Of a DNA stretch of 64,000 nucleotides, positions 1 to 13,714 are shown in pieces. Below the pieces are notes generated by a model. The model worked only from the letters and a program-made list of their open reading frames with translations, ran no database searches and had not been told where the DNA came from. Position 1 is the first letter of the stretch; the number at the start of each line of letters is the position of its first letter. Position numbers and translations under genes: made by a program. Source of the DNA: Stercorarius parasiticus (lineage: Eukaryota > Chordata > Aves > Charadriiformes > Stercorariidae); the NCBI GenBank assembly GCA_013396915.1, contig VWZL01000329.1:194450-258449 (forward strand), written 5' to 3'.

Positions 1-308
1 GTGTTAGAAATGTCTGTACCTCGGTGCAGAGGCACGGCCATGGTGGGGGGAGGAACCCAACAGCCCAACACCAGCTGGGGTGGCGAGGGGGGCTGGCTCC
101 CAAGCATCATGTTGGGGGGACAGAGCTGGAGCTCACCCACCACAGGGCTGCCCCAACCCACCACCCCCAGGGCCTCGCTTACATTCCCCATCCCTGCCAC
201 CGCCAATAAACACAGAACCAGCAGCGAAACCGAATCATATTAATTAATAAGAAGTTAATCGCATTTTCTCGGTGCTCCCGGCCCTGTATCCCACCTTGGT
301 CTGAGAGA

Positions 309-333
309 TGAATGATGCTCCTTGCATCATTCA
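309..333. repeat. Perfect 10-bp inverted repeat with 5-nt loop
   Basis: TGAATGATGC, loop TCCTT, then GCATCATTCA: ten matched base pairs. It lies in an AT-rich patch after a TTAATTAAT stretch. It is too short for a microRNA precursor and could be a palindromic binding site or chance. Confidence 0.8.
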
Positions 334-443
334 ACTGGAAATACTTGGGCTTAATTTAATGTGCAGGTCCAGCACCGCAGCTCGCTGCTGGCGTGGAGTG
401 CACTGCTGAGCCAGCTCCTCCTGGCCGGGGCTGCCGGGCGTTT

Positions 444-479
444 GCTTGTTAATAAAGAATTGCCTGCTAATAAAGAATT
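444..479. repeat. 18-bp tandem duplication
   Basis: Two adjacent 18-bp units (444-461 and 462-479) match at 16 of 18 positions. Each contains TAATAAAGAATT and so an AATAAA hexamer on the plus strand. No transcript is recognised nearby. Confidence 0.85.
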
Positions 480-660
480 ACTGCGGTGCTCCCACGGCGG
501 CTCACGCCTGGTCAGGGTCTCCTCATCAGGAGACAAGGAAGGTAAATAACTGACAGCGGTGCTAAGTCAAAGTTAACATCTCTGACTGGGGGGTCCTGGG
601 ATGGTCCTGCTGGGAAAAGGGGTGTTCAGGGCAGTTTTGGGGAGGAGAGGCAGGAGCGAT

Positions 661-702
661 GCTGCAGCTCCAGGGGACAGTGCTGCAGCTCCTGGGGACA
701 TG
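661..702. repeat. 21-bp tandem duplication
   Basis: Two units beginning GCTGCAGCTCC (661-681 and 682-702) differ at only a few positions. It is a simple local duplication in GC-rich sequence. Confidence 0.8.
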
Positions 703-3700
703 CCGGTGGCTCCGGTCTCCATGGGGAAGGGCAGGGCAGGGCACTTGCCAGTGATGTAAATGGGCCCCGGGAAGGTTTCTCTTGACCCAATGCATCTCAA
801 GAGCTCTTCAGCGTGAACAGGATCAGGAACCACTTAAGTCGCATTCATTATGTTTAAGTATTTATGAGCTGATAAATATTAAACAGCTGCTCTCTGGGGT
901 TCAAGCCTGAGTGAACCGATCAAAACACGGTGCACGCAATGGTTGTGGCCGTGCCGCTGAGGGAACCGGGGCCACGGGACGTGCAGCACCAGGGCACGTA
1001 TAGTTGTGTGCAGCCTCCTACTGATGGGCGGCTGGTGTCTCTTGGCACCTCCTGGTGCCCTGTGCCTGTGCTACTGGTTTTGCTGGTGAGGCCCAAACCA
1101 TGACAGGCACAAACCCGATGGGTCACCCCAACAGCCTGCGTGGCTGCGGGGCACCGCTGTGTCGCTGCATGCTCGGCTCCAGTTCTGGCATCCTGTTACT
1201 GCAGCCCAGCCCTCCTCCGCCGGCAAGCTGGGTTCAGCACTTTGAACCTGGCTGCAAGAGGTCCCCTTCTCATCCTCTCTTTGGACACTTTCATCGAGGC
1301 TTTGCAGAATGCTCTAGCAAGGATCTCCATCACCCTTTACAAAGAAGTAATTGCCTTAAGTCACATACCTTCCAGCCCAGTAAAAGTTATACAGCAGTCG
1401 TTAACAATTTACATGCTGGCTTATAAAGTTCACACTTAAAGCGTTTTCCTCCCGACTGTTACAGCTGTTTAATGGTCAAAGTTAACCACTTTGAGTGGGA
1501 GCCACTCAGGGCAGCAGCTGGATAAATGCCACAGTGGAAGAGCCCAATGCACATTCCCTGACATCGCTGCTCCTCTGGAGACACGGACATGGCCCTTCAC
1601 TGGTCCTTCTTCTCCCCACAGGGGCTGGTGGTAATCCCAGCACACCGAGCACCGCTGCTAACCCCTGCCCAGCTGGGGAGGCTGTGCCAGAGCCCCATGC
1701 CCTGGGCAGATGGAAACCATCCTCTGGTTTAGGCATTGCCAAGCATGCCATGGCTGGACCTCGAGCCAGTCCCACCCTTTCACCCAACAGCTCTCCTCCC
1801 CTCCTGACCGCAGCCCTGCGTGCCTTGGCCAGATCTCACAGTGCTCGTGAAGCCAGAGCTCCCAGCAGATTTGGCCACGGGGCGGGGATTAGTCCAGCTA
1901 AGCCGGTCTGCTTGAAATCGCGCCGCTGCGTCTGGTGAGACCTGCTGACATTTTGGGGCTCTCGGGGGGAGGAGGCCAGCCATGCATCGTGGTGCTCACC
2001 GAGAGCCTCCGTGCCTCGGAGGCTGGCGCAGGACCTGTGCGCAGCAGATGTCTGGCTTGTTTGCAATGTGGATGTGAGCAACTGAGAGCAAGGGCAGTGC
2101 CACCATCCTGCCCACGGGCTCTGCCCGCCCGCCCGGCTCGCAGGGAACGGGGATGCTCCCCCGGAGCCTCTGCTCTGGGAGCTGCGCAGTCCCTGCCTGT
2201 GCAGGGGCTGGGGTGGCATGTGGCTTGGAAGAGCTGGCAAGAGGCTTTGCAGGCGCTGGGCCCCCGAGCTGGCTTTGATGGCTAGAGCAGTGGCTCTGGC
2301 CCCCCCATGTCCCCTGGGCTGTGGGCATTCGCGGCAGGGAGGACGCGGGCTGGCCGAGCTCCCTCTGTCAGCCCCTCTGCTGAGCATTGGTGTCACCAAA
2401 CCAGCGCTGCTCGATGTCCTTACCAACCCCTCCCGCCTCCCAGCCTCTTGAGAATGCAGATCGTCTACTCCAAGGCTTTTTAAGCCATGTTTTCAAGAGC
2501 TCCTAATGTGATAAGCATTTTCAGTACAGCCCTTCCTGAGCCCTCATTTGCTTACCCTTTGGAAATCTAATACTTGATTTAAGCACATTTCTGCTCCCTG
2601 TATTTGTAAGGACAAATGTAAAGTAATTGTTTGATATTGCAGCGGTTTCCTCAGGCTCCAGCTCTAATTTCCCACTAATACAGTATTGTCAGGGGGATCA
2701 ATCTAACCCGGCACCTTCTGCCTCCTCGGAGTGGATTGCAAATGGCTTTTCTACTGCGAGGCTGGGATTTGTGAGTCTCGCTGTGAATGTTTTTCTCCTT
2801 TAAAGGAAAAATCATACAAGAAAATATCCCTTCTTCCTGTAGACTGCTGTTAATCCCCTGCTCTCCTGCCCACAGCTGGCTCTGGGTACCCTCGCTGCTG
2901 GGTCCCCCCCACGGCTCCTGTGCCCGCTGCTGGATGATAATGGAAGGGATGCAGACAGGGCTCTATTAGATGTCCATTAATTACCTCCAATTTCCTATTA
3001 GAGCTTGCTGGACAATAATCACTTCCACTAAGGCCTCTCAAACTGGTCCATGGTTGTGTTGCATCCCTGCACAGCCACCGTGCGTTGCTCTGAAGCATCC
3101 GCCGGCCCTGTGCCAGGGGACAGAGGGTGCCTGGGGCCATGGCTCCACAGTCACCTGTGCCCTGATCCTGCTGGCACGGGGCTCCGGACACATCGACAAA
3201 TCACCCGGGGCCTCCAGCAGCCCCGCAGACGATCCTTCCCAGGGGAAGCCTCCGGTGTGTGCAGGGAGCACCAGCGCGCGGGAGCAGCCTCATCCCAAAC
3301 CCTGCCCCTGGTCCCACCCCGCTGTGCCACCTTTCCTGGGCACTTGTCACAGCCTCCACGCCAGTGTGTCCCTGAGGTGCATAGAGCCAAATGGCTGCTC
3401 AGGTTGATCCCCCCACTTCTGCGTTTGCCTAGTGCAGCCCCCAGCAGAAAGCACAAGTTTCACAGTGAAACATGTCCGTAGGCCTGACGCTGTGAGCCAC
3501 CAGCTCCAAGGGTGCCTTTGCCCCACACCCCATGGGGTAACACCATGTCCTCCTGGGTTACAGCTAGCCTGGGAGGACCCCCACCCCTTTTGCCACTCTC
3601 CCCCAGCACCTTCCCCGTGGCACCAGTGCAGCCGGAGGACGAGCCTGAGCGGGGCTGGCCAGGAATCACCCTCGTTGTGCCCAGCCCTGCGCTGGCAGCA

Positions 3701-4304
3701 GGCAGAGGGGAACTGGGAAAGGGTTTTGTCCCTGTCCTGTCACATCCTGGGCTGTTCTGCCACCGAGCATGTGGGGATCTAACAGCCACCAGTGCCCCTA
3801 GCACTGGCCCCACCGTGGCACCCATGCTGTGCTGGCAAATGCGATGGGAGCCTCCAGGGAGAGCCCGGCTGCAAAATGGCACTGCCACCAGTTTGTGCAG
3901 GCCTGGGGAGAGGCTGAAGGCTTGGGCTGAGATTTAGATGCTAGTGGTAAATTGCAACCTTTGACAGAAATGCCTGAGATTTACTACAAAAATCAATAGA
4001 TGATTCAAACAGTCCAGCACTCGGAAAGGCAAATAACAGCACTCCAACAAGAGCCGTTATTGATATTCATGAACAGTGGTGCTCATTACAGGGCCTGCTA
4101 ACAGGTTCGTAAGATGGATTGCTGCAGGATGGGATGGGGCTACGTGTGTGCATCCACAGAGCAGACGGTCCTCTGACAGGCTGGGACCCCATGCTGCCTG
4201 GCTGTGCCAGGGCAGCTCATCCCCATGGCTCATCCCTGTGGGGGCTGCCTGAACCCCCAGCTCCCCCGGCTGCTCACGAGGTGCTGAGGTGGACCCTCAG
4301 CAGT

Positions 4305-4458
4305 GCTGAGCCGGGAGCACAGTGATTCTGAGCTGGGAACACAGTGGTGCTCAGCCAGGAGCACAGCGATGCTCAGCTGGGAGCACAGCGATGCTGAGCT
4401 GGGAACACAGTGATTCTCAACCAGGAGCACAGCGATGCTGAGCCGGGAACACAGTGAT
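4305..4458. repeat. 22-bp minisatellite, 7 units
   Basis: Seven consecutive 22-bp units of the form GCTGAGCYRGGARCACAGYGAT fill the span exactly. They show alternating variants (GGAACACAGTGAT and GGAGCACAGCGAT), which suggests a higher-order pattern. The unit is not a multiple of three, so the repetitive LCSRLSIAVLL-like peptide on the minus strand is an artefact. Confidence 0.93.
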
Positions 4459-5505
4459 GCTGTGCCTGCCTCCGAGTGCCCGAGGATGCAGCCCATCAAT
4501 TTCGGTTCCAGGCAGGATGCGGGGCCGGGAGAATTCCTGGTCCTCAAATGCGCTGGCAGTCAGAGGGTGGCTGAGCCCGGGATCATCTCGGCGAGGTGCT
4601 GTGCAGTGTTGGGGGCAGTGTGGTGCTCGCAGGAGAGGCAGTGACAGGGCTGGCCTGGTCGGGGTGAGGGGCATCTGCCTGCGTGCTGCCGGACACCGCA
4701 GTGCTGCAGGGACTGGCTGGGTTCAGAGACCAGCGGCTGGGCTGGTGCTGGAGGTGGGGACCAGGGACCATCCTGCAGGGACCAGGGCTGGTGTGCAGGT
4801 GCGGGGGTGTCTGCTCCAGCCCTACTTGGAGAAGGAGCGGCAGCTCCCAGCTGGCACAGTCGTGCTGTGGCTGGGTGAAACTGCAAGGGAGCTGCTGGGG
4901 GCATGGGCACCTCAAGGCACGTCCCCAACGCGCGCCTGCGGGTGCAGCAGCGGCTGCTCAGCTTCGTGCAGCTGAGGCAGGGCAGGAGGGGAGGGTGACA
5001 GTCCGGGCTCCCTGTCCCTGCCTGTCCATGGTGCAGCACCCCCACCTGGGCTGGCTGCAGCCCCTGGGGACGTAAATAAAAGGACCGTGACTAATGGAAC
5101 GGGAGGTGTGCACAGGCCGGGGTGGGGGGGACATCTAGCAAAGCGCGCAGCACTTGACATTTCAGTGTAATTGTGGGCTCCTACAGAACAGCCCATTAAG
5201 TTCAACTGTAAATTACCGCTGCTTGCGTCTAATGCAGCCTGTCCCCCTCCTCGCACCTGGCAGGAGGCGGCATTAACTTCGGGGTTCTCCGGCACTCCCG
5301 AGCGGTGCTGTCACCCCTGTGAAGGGCTGTGCCACAGGTCCCCTCCTCGCCCTGCGGGGCTGATCCGCTGTCCTGCCCGAGCCCCGTGCCCGCCACCTCA
5401 CCTGACCCACGGGCACAGTGGGGTGTGCACGGCCCCTGGCAGCACTCAGGGCCGCCCAGCCTCACCCTAAGAAAAGCCCATGCATACGGACCGGTGGTAG
5501 CCGCT

Positions 5506-5511
5506 TTTATT
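5506..5511 (-). terminator. HS3ST2: Distal poly(A) signal AATAAA of HS3ST2
   Basis: A second canonical hexamer lies 78 bases further downstream on the gene strand, in GTAAATAAAAGCGG. It could serve as an alternative end for the same transcript. Which of the two is used needs 3'-end reads. Confidence 0.5.
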
Positions 5512-5564
5512 TACACAAAGGGATCACGTGCTGAACAAGGAAACTAGTGCCACTAAAATACCCG

Positions 5565-6191
5565 TAACAGCAGGATTCTGTGCTTTATTCACAGGACAAA
5601 ATATCAGTACAACATTTTTCATAGACTTCTTTTTCAAGCAGATACATCTCACTGTCCTCATGGTTACACACTGCGCTTAAGTGACGAAAGGCAAAGCGGA
5701 GCGGCCGGAGCTCTGCCCGCCCCAGCACTGCGGCGGGACGTGGCCCCACAGGGACAGCCCCAAGGCCGCTGCCCACAGTCAGGGGCATCCGGGAGCACCC
5801 GTTTGCTCTGGGACACAGAGGAGGGATGTGCCTTGGAGCAGCCTGCACACAGGCTGCGAGATGGGGCCATCACCATAGCCCTGGTGTCCATCTGGCAGTA
5901 AAAGCAAATGGGACCCCATGGAGCAAGCCATGGTGCTGCTGACCTGCTGGGACGGGCAGTGCCTGCTGGGCACTCTTCCTTCAGTGGCTGCGGCAGGACT
6001 CTGTGTCTTCCCCCCGTCTTGGCTCGCCCTGGAGCGTTGTGGCTTCCCAAGGGCCAGGGAAGCCCCTTGCCTGCCTCTGCTCGTGGATTCTGGGCAGGAC
6101 AAGCTGGGCCGGGGGGTCTTGGCTCCAGCCCCCCTGGGGCCCCTCATGGAAGACTGCAGCCTCACATCACTGCAGCTCTGCTCCCGGACAC
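5565..6191 (-). other. HS3ST2: HS3ST2 3' untranslated region (proximal form)
   Basis: The stretch begins right after the TAA at 6192-6194 and runs about 625 bases to the expected cleavage zone 15-25 bases past the AATAAA at 5584-5589. The first part is GC-rich. The last 120 bases become AT-rich, as is usual before a poly(A) site. No open frame worth reporting lies here. The exact end is inferred from the signal, not from transcript data. Confidence 0.7.
5584..5589 (-). terminator. HS3ST2: Proximal poly(A) signal AATAAA of HS3ST2
   Basis: TTTATT on the plus strand reads AATAAA on the gene strand, within GTGAATAAAGCAC, about 600 bases past the stop codon. It is the first canonical hexamer after an AT-rich 3' UTR end, and TG/T-rich sequence follows. 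Confidence 0.7.
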
Positions 6192-6875
<684 letters not shown>

Positions 6876-9659
6876 TTATGAGCATGGGGCTGGTGGGGTG
6901 TCCCCTCCCAGCAGGACAAGGCAGGACAAGGCAGGCACAGTTCTCCCTTGCAGTGCTGCAGAGGGCCCTCGGCCACGGCTGTCGTCCCAGCCCCAGGGGA
7001 CACCTGTGCAGAGGATGGGTGCACTGGCAGCCCTGTTGGCACAGCAGCAAGCAGAGATGCTCAGCTCCCGGGGAGGGCAGAGCCAGGCAGGAGGGAGGGC
7101 AAGGGCACAGCCAGACTACCGGGAAACTCAGGGCTGCATGGCAGCCAGGGCTGCTTTGTCCCCATCAGCGGTAAAGTCGTTATCAGTGTAAGGAAAGCGC
7201 CTGAGCTCAGCCTGCAGCTGGGAAGGGGAGCGGGTCCTGCCACCCGCCCCAGTCGCTGGCACGGACGCGTTAGCCAGCACACAGTTTCTGCTGGAGCTCA
7301 GCCTTTCATCCCCCATTTCTACACCAGCTGCCATTTGCAGAAGAAATTACAGCGGCTCCTTCCGGAATTACTGCAATTACACGGCATCTCTCCTCCTCAA
7401 TTGCATTATGGCACACCCCGGCTCCCACGCACCCTGTGCTGCCGGTGCAGTGAGCACCGTGCCAGGGCAGAGGAGGGTACCAGCCCCGGAGCGTGCCAGC
7501 CTCCGGCACCTGGCGAAAGGGCAGCCCCCTCATCCTGCCTTCATCCCAGAGGTGGGCAGGAAATCAGTGCTGCCAGGATGCAACCTTTGTGCCCAGGCAT
7601 GGCAAAGGCTGCTGGCGCTGGGATGCAGGAGCGTGGCGGCTGTGAGATGACACTGCCACGAAAAGCTGTGGGGAGTGGTGGCTGCATCCCTGGGTGCTGT
7701 GCTGCTCCTCCAGCAGGAGCTTGGAGCGAGGGGCTGCCCAGAGACACAGGGCTCACATCCACAAGGATATCACTCACCCCACCAGGGCTTTATCAGGCTC
7801 CAAGATGACGTCCTGCATACACCCATCTATTTCTGGCACAGGGAGCCAGGCTGCAAGCCCAGGGAGGGAGCACCAGACCAGGGGAAAATGTAACCTCCCT
7901 CCAGCCCAGCTTAGCACTAATTAAATCATTTGCTTTGACATGTGAACATCCAAATCAAATAAAAACTAATGGGATGGAAAGATTTATAAATTGGTCTTGT
8001 ATTACTAGAGTAAACTATCAAATCCATTGCAATCAGATTCATGGCGCCACGGGTCCCCTGGCTGGAGCGGGCAGGGAGCAAGCAGGGAGCAGGCAGGGAG
8101 CTGCTGCCACAACAGCTCTGGGCACGCAGGAGTCCTCGGCAGCGAGTTGGATGCCTACCTCGGTGCCATTGCCCTCCCTCCCCAGCCCCTCGGGGAGAGG
8201 TGCAGGCTGGAGGGGCACCTTCTATTCCAATTGCATTCATTGCTCAGAAGCATCTGTCACTTTTTCCACTTTGCGGCGCAAGTTGTTGTCTCGTGTTCAT
8301 AAACCCACTGACTTGGATTCAGCTGTGCAGCAGAACACAGGCTGAGAGGCACCATCAGGCACTGCCTGGGGAGAGTTTCATGGGGATGTGTGAAAAGTGC
8401 CCCCAGGTGTGCTTTTTTTTAAAAACGGAGCCCACTTGTTTAATGCAAGGTGCCCACACATGCCTGGCACTGAGCAGCACGCTGGCTGCCCGAGAGCCCA
8501 TGGGCCACCTGGCCACAGGGACCCCAGGGAGCAGGAGGGGTGTCCCCAAGCCAGTCCCCTCCCTCTGCACCTCTCCAGGGGCACAGCAGGGGTCTTCCAA
8601 GAGGAAGGGGCAAGCTTAGCCAGCTCGCTCCCCTCATGGACCCACAGAGGTGCTTCAATGCACAGCAAACACCTTGCTATGAGGGGGACCAGGCAGTGAG
8701 GATGCTGCCCTCCAGCCGCATCCGCACCCTGGCAGCACCGCGGCACCGGTGTGTGCCTGCAGCAGCCGCTGTGTGAGCAGATGTGTCGTTAACTCAGCTC
8801 GTGGGGCTCCTCGTGAGCCCACCGCTCCCCCACAACACACATCCCCCAGATGGGGTCTGCAGAGGGTGCTCACCCCTGCCAGGGGACCAGGGAAGGAGCC
8901 TGGGGAGGAGCTGGTACGTCACGTTAATAGATTGGGAGCTACGGATGTCTGGGCAACCCAGCAAGGCCTTGGGACAGAAGCAGTCCGGGAACGCAAACAT
9001 CAGCAACCCTGTCTGCAGCAATTCATCTGGCAAGAGCGCAGCACTGATTTATTCATGGGCTAAACCCTGCACAGGCACCACGGCCATACTGCAACACGGG
9101 TGTTTCCAAGAGCTGCATCAGCCCAAGGACCGACACCACACACCTCTAGGGAAAGCAGCAGTCACCGCAGGGTCCCTAAAACAAGGTCCACAGCCACCAG
9201 CTTTGGGGCTTGCTCTGTAGAGAGAAACCCGATGAAAGACCTAAATGGGAGGAGATACAACAGCAGCCCACAACATCCTGCGTGACAAGAGGACCGTGAG
9301 GGAAGACCCGGGGCATCGCTGAGGGCAGCAGCGTGTCAAGGCTAGTGGGTCCCTGGTAGACCCGGGACATTCCCTGTGAAGGTGATGTGTGGACAAGAAG
9401 AGACTGTGGTCTATGGGGACCAGATGAGAAGCTGGAAGAATCCCGTGGAGAGATACTAAAGAGACATGCCCAGAGGTCTGTGCCAGGCTGCTGGGGAACT
9501 ACAGGAGACGATGGCTGAGGCTGGCCTCGCTCCCCCCAGTGCTGACACAGGGCCTTGGTCCCCATGCCCTGCATGGCTCCTGAGCTGCTGGGCCACTGCC
9601 CCTTCCGCGAGGGGACGGGGGCTGCCTGTCCTGGGGCAGCATGGCAGCCAGCCACGCAC

Positions 9660-10440
9660 CCTCACGCGCTCTTGACCAGTTTCCTCATTTGAAAGAGAAC
9701 AAACTAATCAGCTAGCATAAATTAACAGGGATGTTTTACAGAGGTACCTGAGGACGGACATGGCTTAATTGGCCTTTCCCACTGCTCTGCTTCAAACCCC
9801 ATAAATCCAGATTACGATTCCCATTGTTTAATGACTGTCAGGAAATGCTAATTTAGCGGCAGGCATCACGGCTGTATCTCTGTATCACAAACAAGTTTCA
9901 TCATAAATCAGCACGGGACAGCTTTATAAGTGATTCACTATTACAATATATTGGTGGAGAACCATAAAACTGCTGTTTCATTAATGGCTCATCTTCAGGC
10001 TTGTTAGACTTTCATTACGTGAGCTATTAGGTCCATGTATTCAAAAAATGAAATTACAGGTTCTAATCCATTACGAAAAACACAAAATCTCTGCACAGTA
10101 AATTACTGAAATGAGACAAGAGTTGTTGTTTTTTAAATGGACTCCCAGTGTTTGCTGCTCCTGAACAACAGAGACTGCTGAGACAACAAAAAACACAACC
10201 CGAATAGATAAATAAATCACCAGTGAAACCATGCAAGGGGGAGAAATGTCATCCAGGCATTCATCTTTAAGCTAACGGCGGGATCCCCAGAGCTGCAAGA
10301 GCGGGGAAATGCATTGCAAACTTAATTACAGTTGACTTTAAAATGATATTTTTGGACTTCTGCATTCACAGAGTTATTTGCATACAAATAGCATGTCACA
10401 TAGTTTTAAGCCCAAGACTCGCGTGTTTAGGTGTGAAGGC
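9660..10440. other. AT-rich intronic island, candidate regulatory element
   Basis: About 780 bases of AT-rich sequence lie inside the GC-rich intron, with several AATTA/TTAAT cores, CATAAATTAAC and long stretches without CG. There is no open frame of note and no CR1 similarity. The compositional break is clear; enhancer function or conservation is inference. Confidence 0.4.
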
Positions 10441-10969
10441 TCTCGGCAGCCGGCTTGCGGCGCCGCGTGGCCAGGGCTTAGCCAGGAGCCACTACTGCTG
10501 CTTCGGGGACCCGTCCTGGGCGCTTGTGACTTGCTAAAGATCCCCAGGTGGCCTCGGCACCAGCTCCCGGCACACGCTGAGTGAGCCGCTGCCAGGCAAT
10601 GCCCACACTGATGCCAGCACAGTGATGGTGACATACCAGCAACACCGGCGGGGAGGGATCGCTGGAGCACTTGTTGGGTGACACCAACCTGCTGCTCTTG
10701 GGAGAGTTGCTGGGTGATGAGGGATGGTCAGCGCCCACCTCCTCCAGCGCCCAGGATGAGGACAGTGCTGCTGGGAGGGGACAGTGTGGCCGCCATCACG
10801 ACCCCGCTAGATAACGGGTCCCTCCGTGACAGCGGAATTGGGTGGTCACCTCTGTCGCAGGAGGGGCGGGGGGTGGCTTTGGTGGTCTGGGAGGGCAGCA
10901 CGAGGCTGCTTCCCTCGGCCCCAGCTCTCCAGCTTCCTCCACAGAGTGACAGCGCTGCCGACGCTGGTC

Positions 10970-11005
10970 TCACACCAGCCGCTGCCGTCACACCAGCCGC
11001 TGCCA
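10970..11005. repeat. 18-bp tandem duplication
   Basis: TCACACCAGCCGCTGCCG (10970-10987) is followed directly by a copy differing only in its last base (10988-11005). Confidence 0.9.
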
Positions 11006-13714
11006 ATACTCTCTCCATCAGCACAGCCAGGCTGGAGAAACCCCCAGGCTTTCTCCATCCGGCAGCGGTCCACCAACACTGTGTCCTGGAGATGGGAATC
11101 TGTGATGCGGCAGAAATGGAGGGGGTCAAAAAACGCTGATGCTGAGGGAATACCAGGGCAGCTCTGCACAGAAATCATTAGGGACGTAGTGGAGAAAGCT
11201 CTGGGCTTGCAGCAATGCTGTGGGATGGAGAGCAGAGCAGCCTCTCCCCGGCCTCAACCCGGCTCTCTACGACTGCCTGGGAGAGAAAACCACACGGGAG
11301 GGTCAGGGACATGCCCAGCGCCGCCCCAGCCCTGCTGCTCTCTGCGGAGGATGCTGTGCTTTGCCCCAGCCCGGGCTCCCTGCCCAGGCGAGAGCCGCTG
11401 CCCGCCCCACTGCCCATACCCACCCACAGCTGCAGTACCGCAGACACAGCCTCGAGACGCGCAGGAGGGGTCCCCAAGGAGGGACAAACCTCGCAGGAGG
11501 TGTTGGAAGCTCTTCCAGCAGCAACGGTGGGACGCAGCTTGCACCTCGTTCCCCGCAGACGCCGTTCAGCAGCCACCGGCTTTTCACTTTGTTTGCTTTT
11601 CATTTTGCCAAGGTGGCCAACACTCTGACCATCACAGCTCCCCCCAGGACAGCCTGTCAGTCGGGGGCTGCAGGCACCTGTGCTCGACGGTGCCCCTGCA
11701 AACACTCCCCGAGGGCCGGGGGCTCCCACAAAGCAGGACCTGCTGGGCATACTGGGGGGAGCGGGGGGTAGCCCCGGCCCCAGCCAAATCCCCCACTCAA
11801 TGCATTATACTCTGGCTGGAGGGACAGCATTAATTCCTCTTGAATTAGAGACCATTTTCATTATAGTTACTCAATTCTTCAAGCCCTTCAGTGCCATTTG
11901 ACATGGGCATTAACGCTCCCTTCCAACCTGCAGATTCAGAGGTTGCGTTTGCCCACGTTACTGGAGCGGGGATACACGTAGGGTACATCCAGTCGCTGGC
12001 ACGCGCCCAGGAGAGCTGCTGTCCCCCGATGTGGCTGAGCCGGCATCGCTGTGCCCCACAGCGCCTGGGAGCTGGCACGTCCTTGGGCAGCCCCCACGGC
12101 CCCATGGCTGTGGGGCGGCAGCAGCGGAGAGTCGGACCCCGGCTGTGAAGGCAGCACCTCGCCCTGAAGGAGTTAAGTTCTCACCAGCACCTTTCCTAGA
12201 CCTGAATTATTAATTTTCTTATAATCTGCCTTTGGGCACCCCGTGGCCCCTACAACACTCCCACATTAATGAAACATGCGCTCCCTCGCTGGCTGCGTCG
12301 CTTTGATGTCGAACATGCGTGAAACACTCTCCCAGGGAGGAATTTGTACAAAAATTCATCAGACGATTGAGATATTGTAGATAAGCGTGTGTGGGGAAAG
12401 CGTCCATCCGATAATCCCGTTAACAGCACTGGCCCCTCCATCCAGCCTGCGGAATGCAGAGGAGAGCCGGGCAGCTCCCGGGGAAATATTTGCCTGCTGC
12501 AGCTCGCTGCGTGCAAGGATGTGGCGGGCGAAGCCCAGGCTCTCCTCAGAGGCTAGAGACTGACGTCTGCGTAATCCTGGACTCCATTCGCTCGTCGGCA
12601 TGAAAACAAACTGTTTAATTTGGCAAAAAATCCCAAGCGCTGGCTCTTGTGACGAGGGTTGTGCGCTTTCCCTCTTCCAGCTGACGTCGCAGGCTCAGCG
12701 GCTGCATGCAGGGACGTTGCCCATGCTCAGGCAGGGAGAGGGGACCCCCCAGCCTGGGAGCCAAAACACTCCAATGCAAGCGAGCACCCGCTCAACCCCT
12801 CCTGGTGGGGCCAGACCGGCTGGGGCTCACAGGGTGGTCAGCAGCGGCGAGTGTCCCTGTCCCGTGTGGCAGCGGAAAGCTGGGAGAAGGGTGGGTTGCG
12901 AGCGCGTCTCCAGCTGCAGCTCGACGTGTTGGAGACGAGCACAGAAACTCTTCCAAGAGCACAGACTGCCACTGGGATGGTCCTGTGGGACCACTCCACC
13001 CTGACCCGGTGGCAGGTCCCCTCCCCACACCACAGCCTGCCCCTTGCCCCCGCTCCCCGGCCGGAGTTGTGCCGGAGGGCTGCCCGCCACGCTGTCCCGG
13101 CTGGAGCAGGGGAAGGCACGGGCAGAATCCGACCAGGAACGGAAGAGTGGAAGCAGCTGCTGCACAGGAGTCAGCACCCAGCCCCGAGCTCCTGTGCCGT
13201 GCCACGGGTGCACGGAGCCAACAGCCACCACCGGCTCTCGCCTGGCTCAGTGGGACTGTGGATGGTGTCAGTAGATGAAAGCTCAAGCAAAGCCACTCAG
13301 ACATTTAAGCAAAACTGGGTCAAGCATGCGAGAAACCGAGGTGTGAGGAAGATAAAAAACTCTCCCCGGCTGAGTGACATTGCAGCGGACGTCTAGGACA
13401 CAGGGACACCCTGGCTGAGAGATGCGCAGCTGGTGCTTCGCAGTGAAAGGCCACTGTGAGGGGATCATGGGGCAAACAGGAATCCCCCAGCACTGCTGCG
13501 TCCCCTCCCCTGCCCCACTAAGGCTGGTGGCATGACAATAACAGGGTCAGGGAGGGGGCTGGCCCGGGAGCAGGGGGGACTCGCTGCATCATCCTCCAAA
13601 CCCACACGGTTCAAGAGGGATGCACCACGGCCATCCTGGGGAAATGCCACCCCAAGCCACCGTGGCTGGCCCGGCCCCATGTCCCCGCTGCCACCGCCCT
13701 GCACTAAGGCAGGC

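Larger units (their letters stand above)
1..5505. other. Downstream flank of HS3ST2, no supported gene
   Basis: This is mostly GC-rich unique sequence with AT-rich patches near 230-360, 820-900, 1290-1480, 2460-2660, 2790-3020 and 3930-4110. Open frames of up to about 200 residues exist on both strands, but they are Pro/Arg/Ala/Ser-rich, overlap each other in antisense and show no family motifs, so I call none. Two small tandem duplications (444-479 and 661-702), a perfect inverted repeat at 309-333 and a 22-bp minisatellite at 4305-4458 are listed separately. Confidence 0.75.

Noticed and set aside
6948..7808. 286-codon plus-strand frame
   Set aside because: It lies in the intron, with compositional residue bias, no family motif and overlapping open antisense frames.
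10826..11833. 335-codon plus-strand open frame in the HS3ST2 intron
   Set aside because: It is a Pro/Arg/Ser/Cys-rich translation of GC-rich DNA with equally long antisense frames and no domain or splice support.
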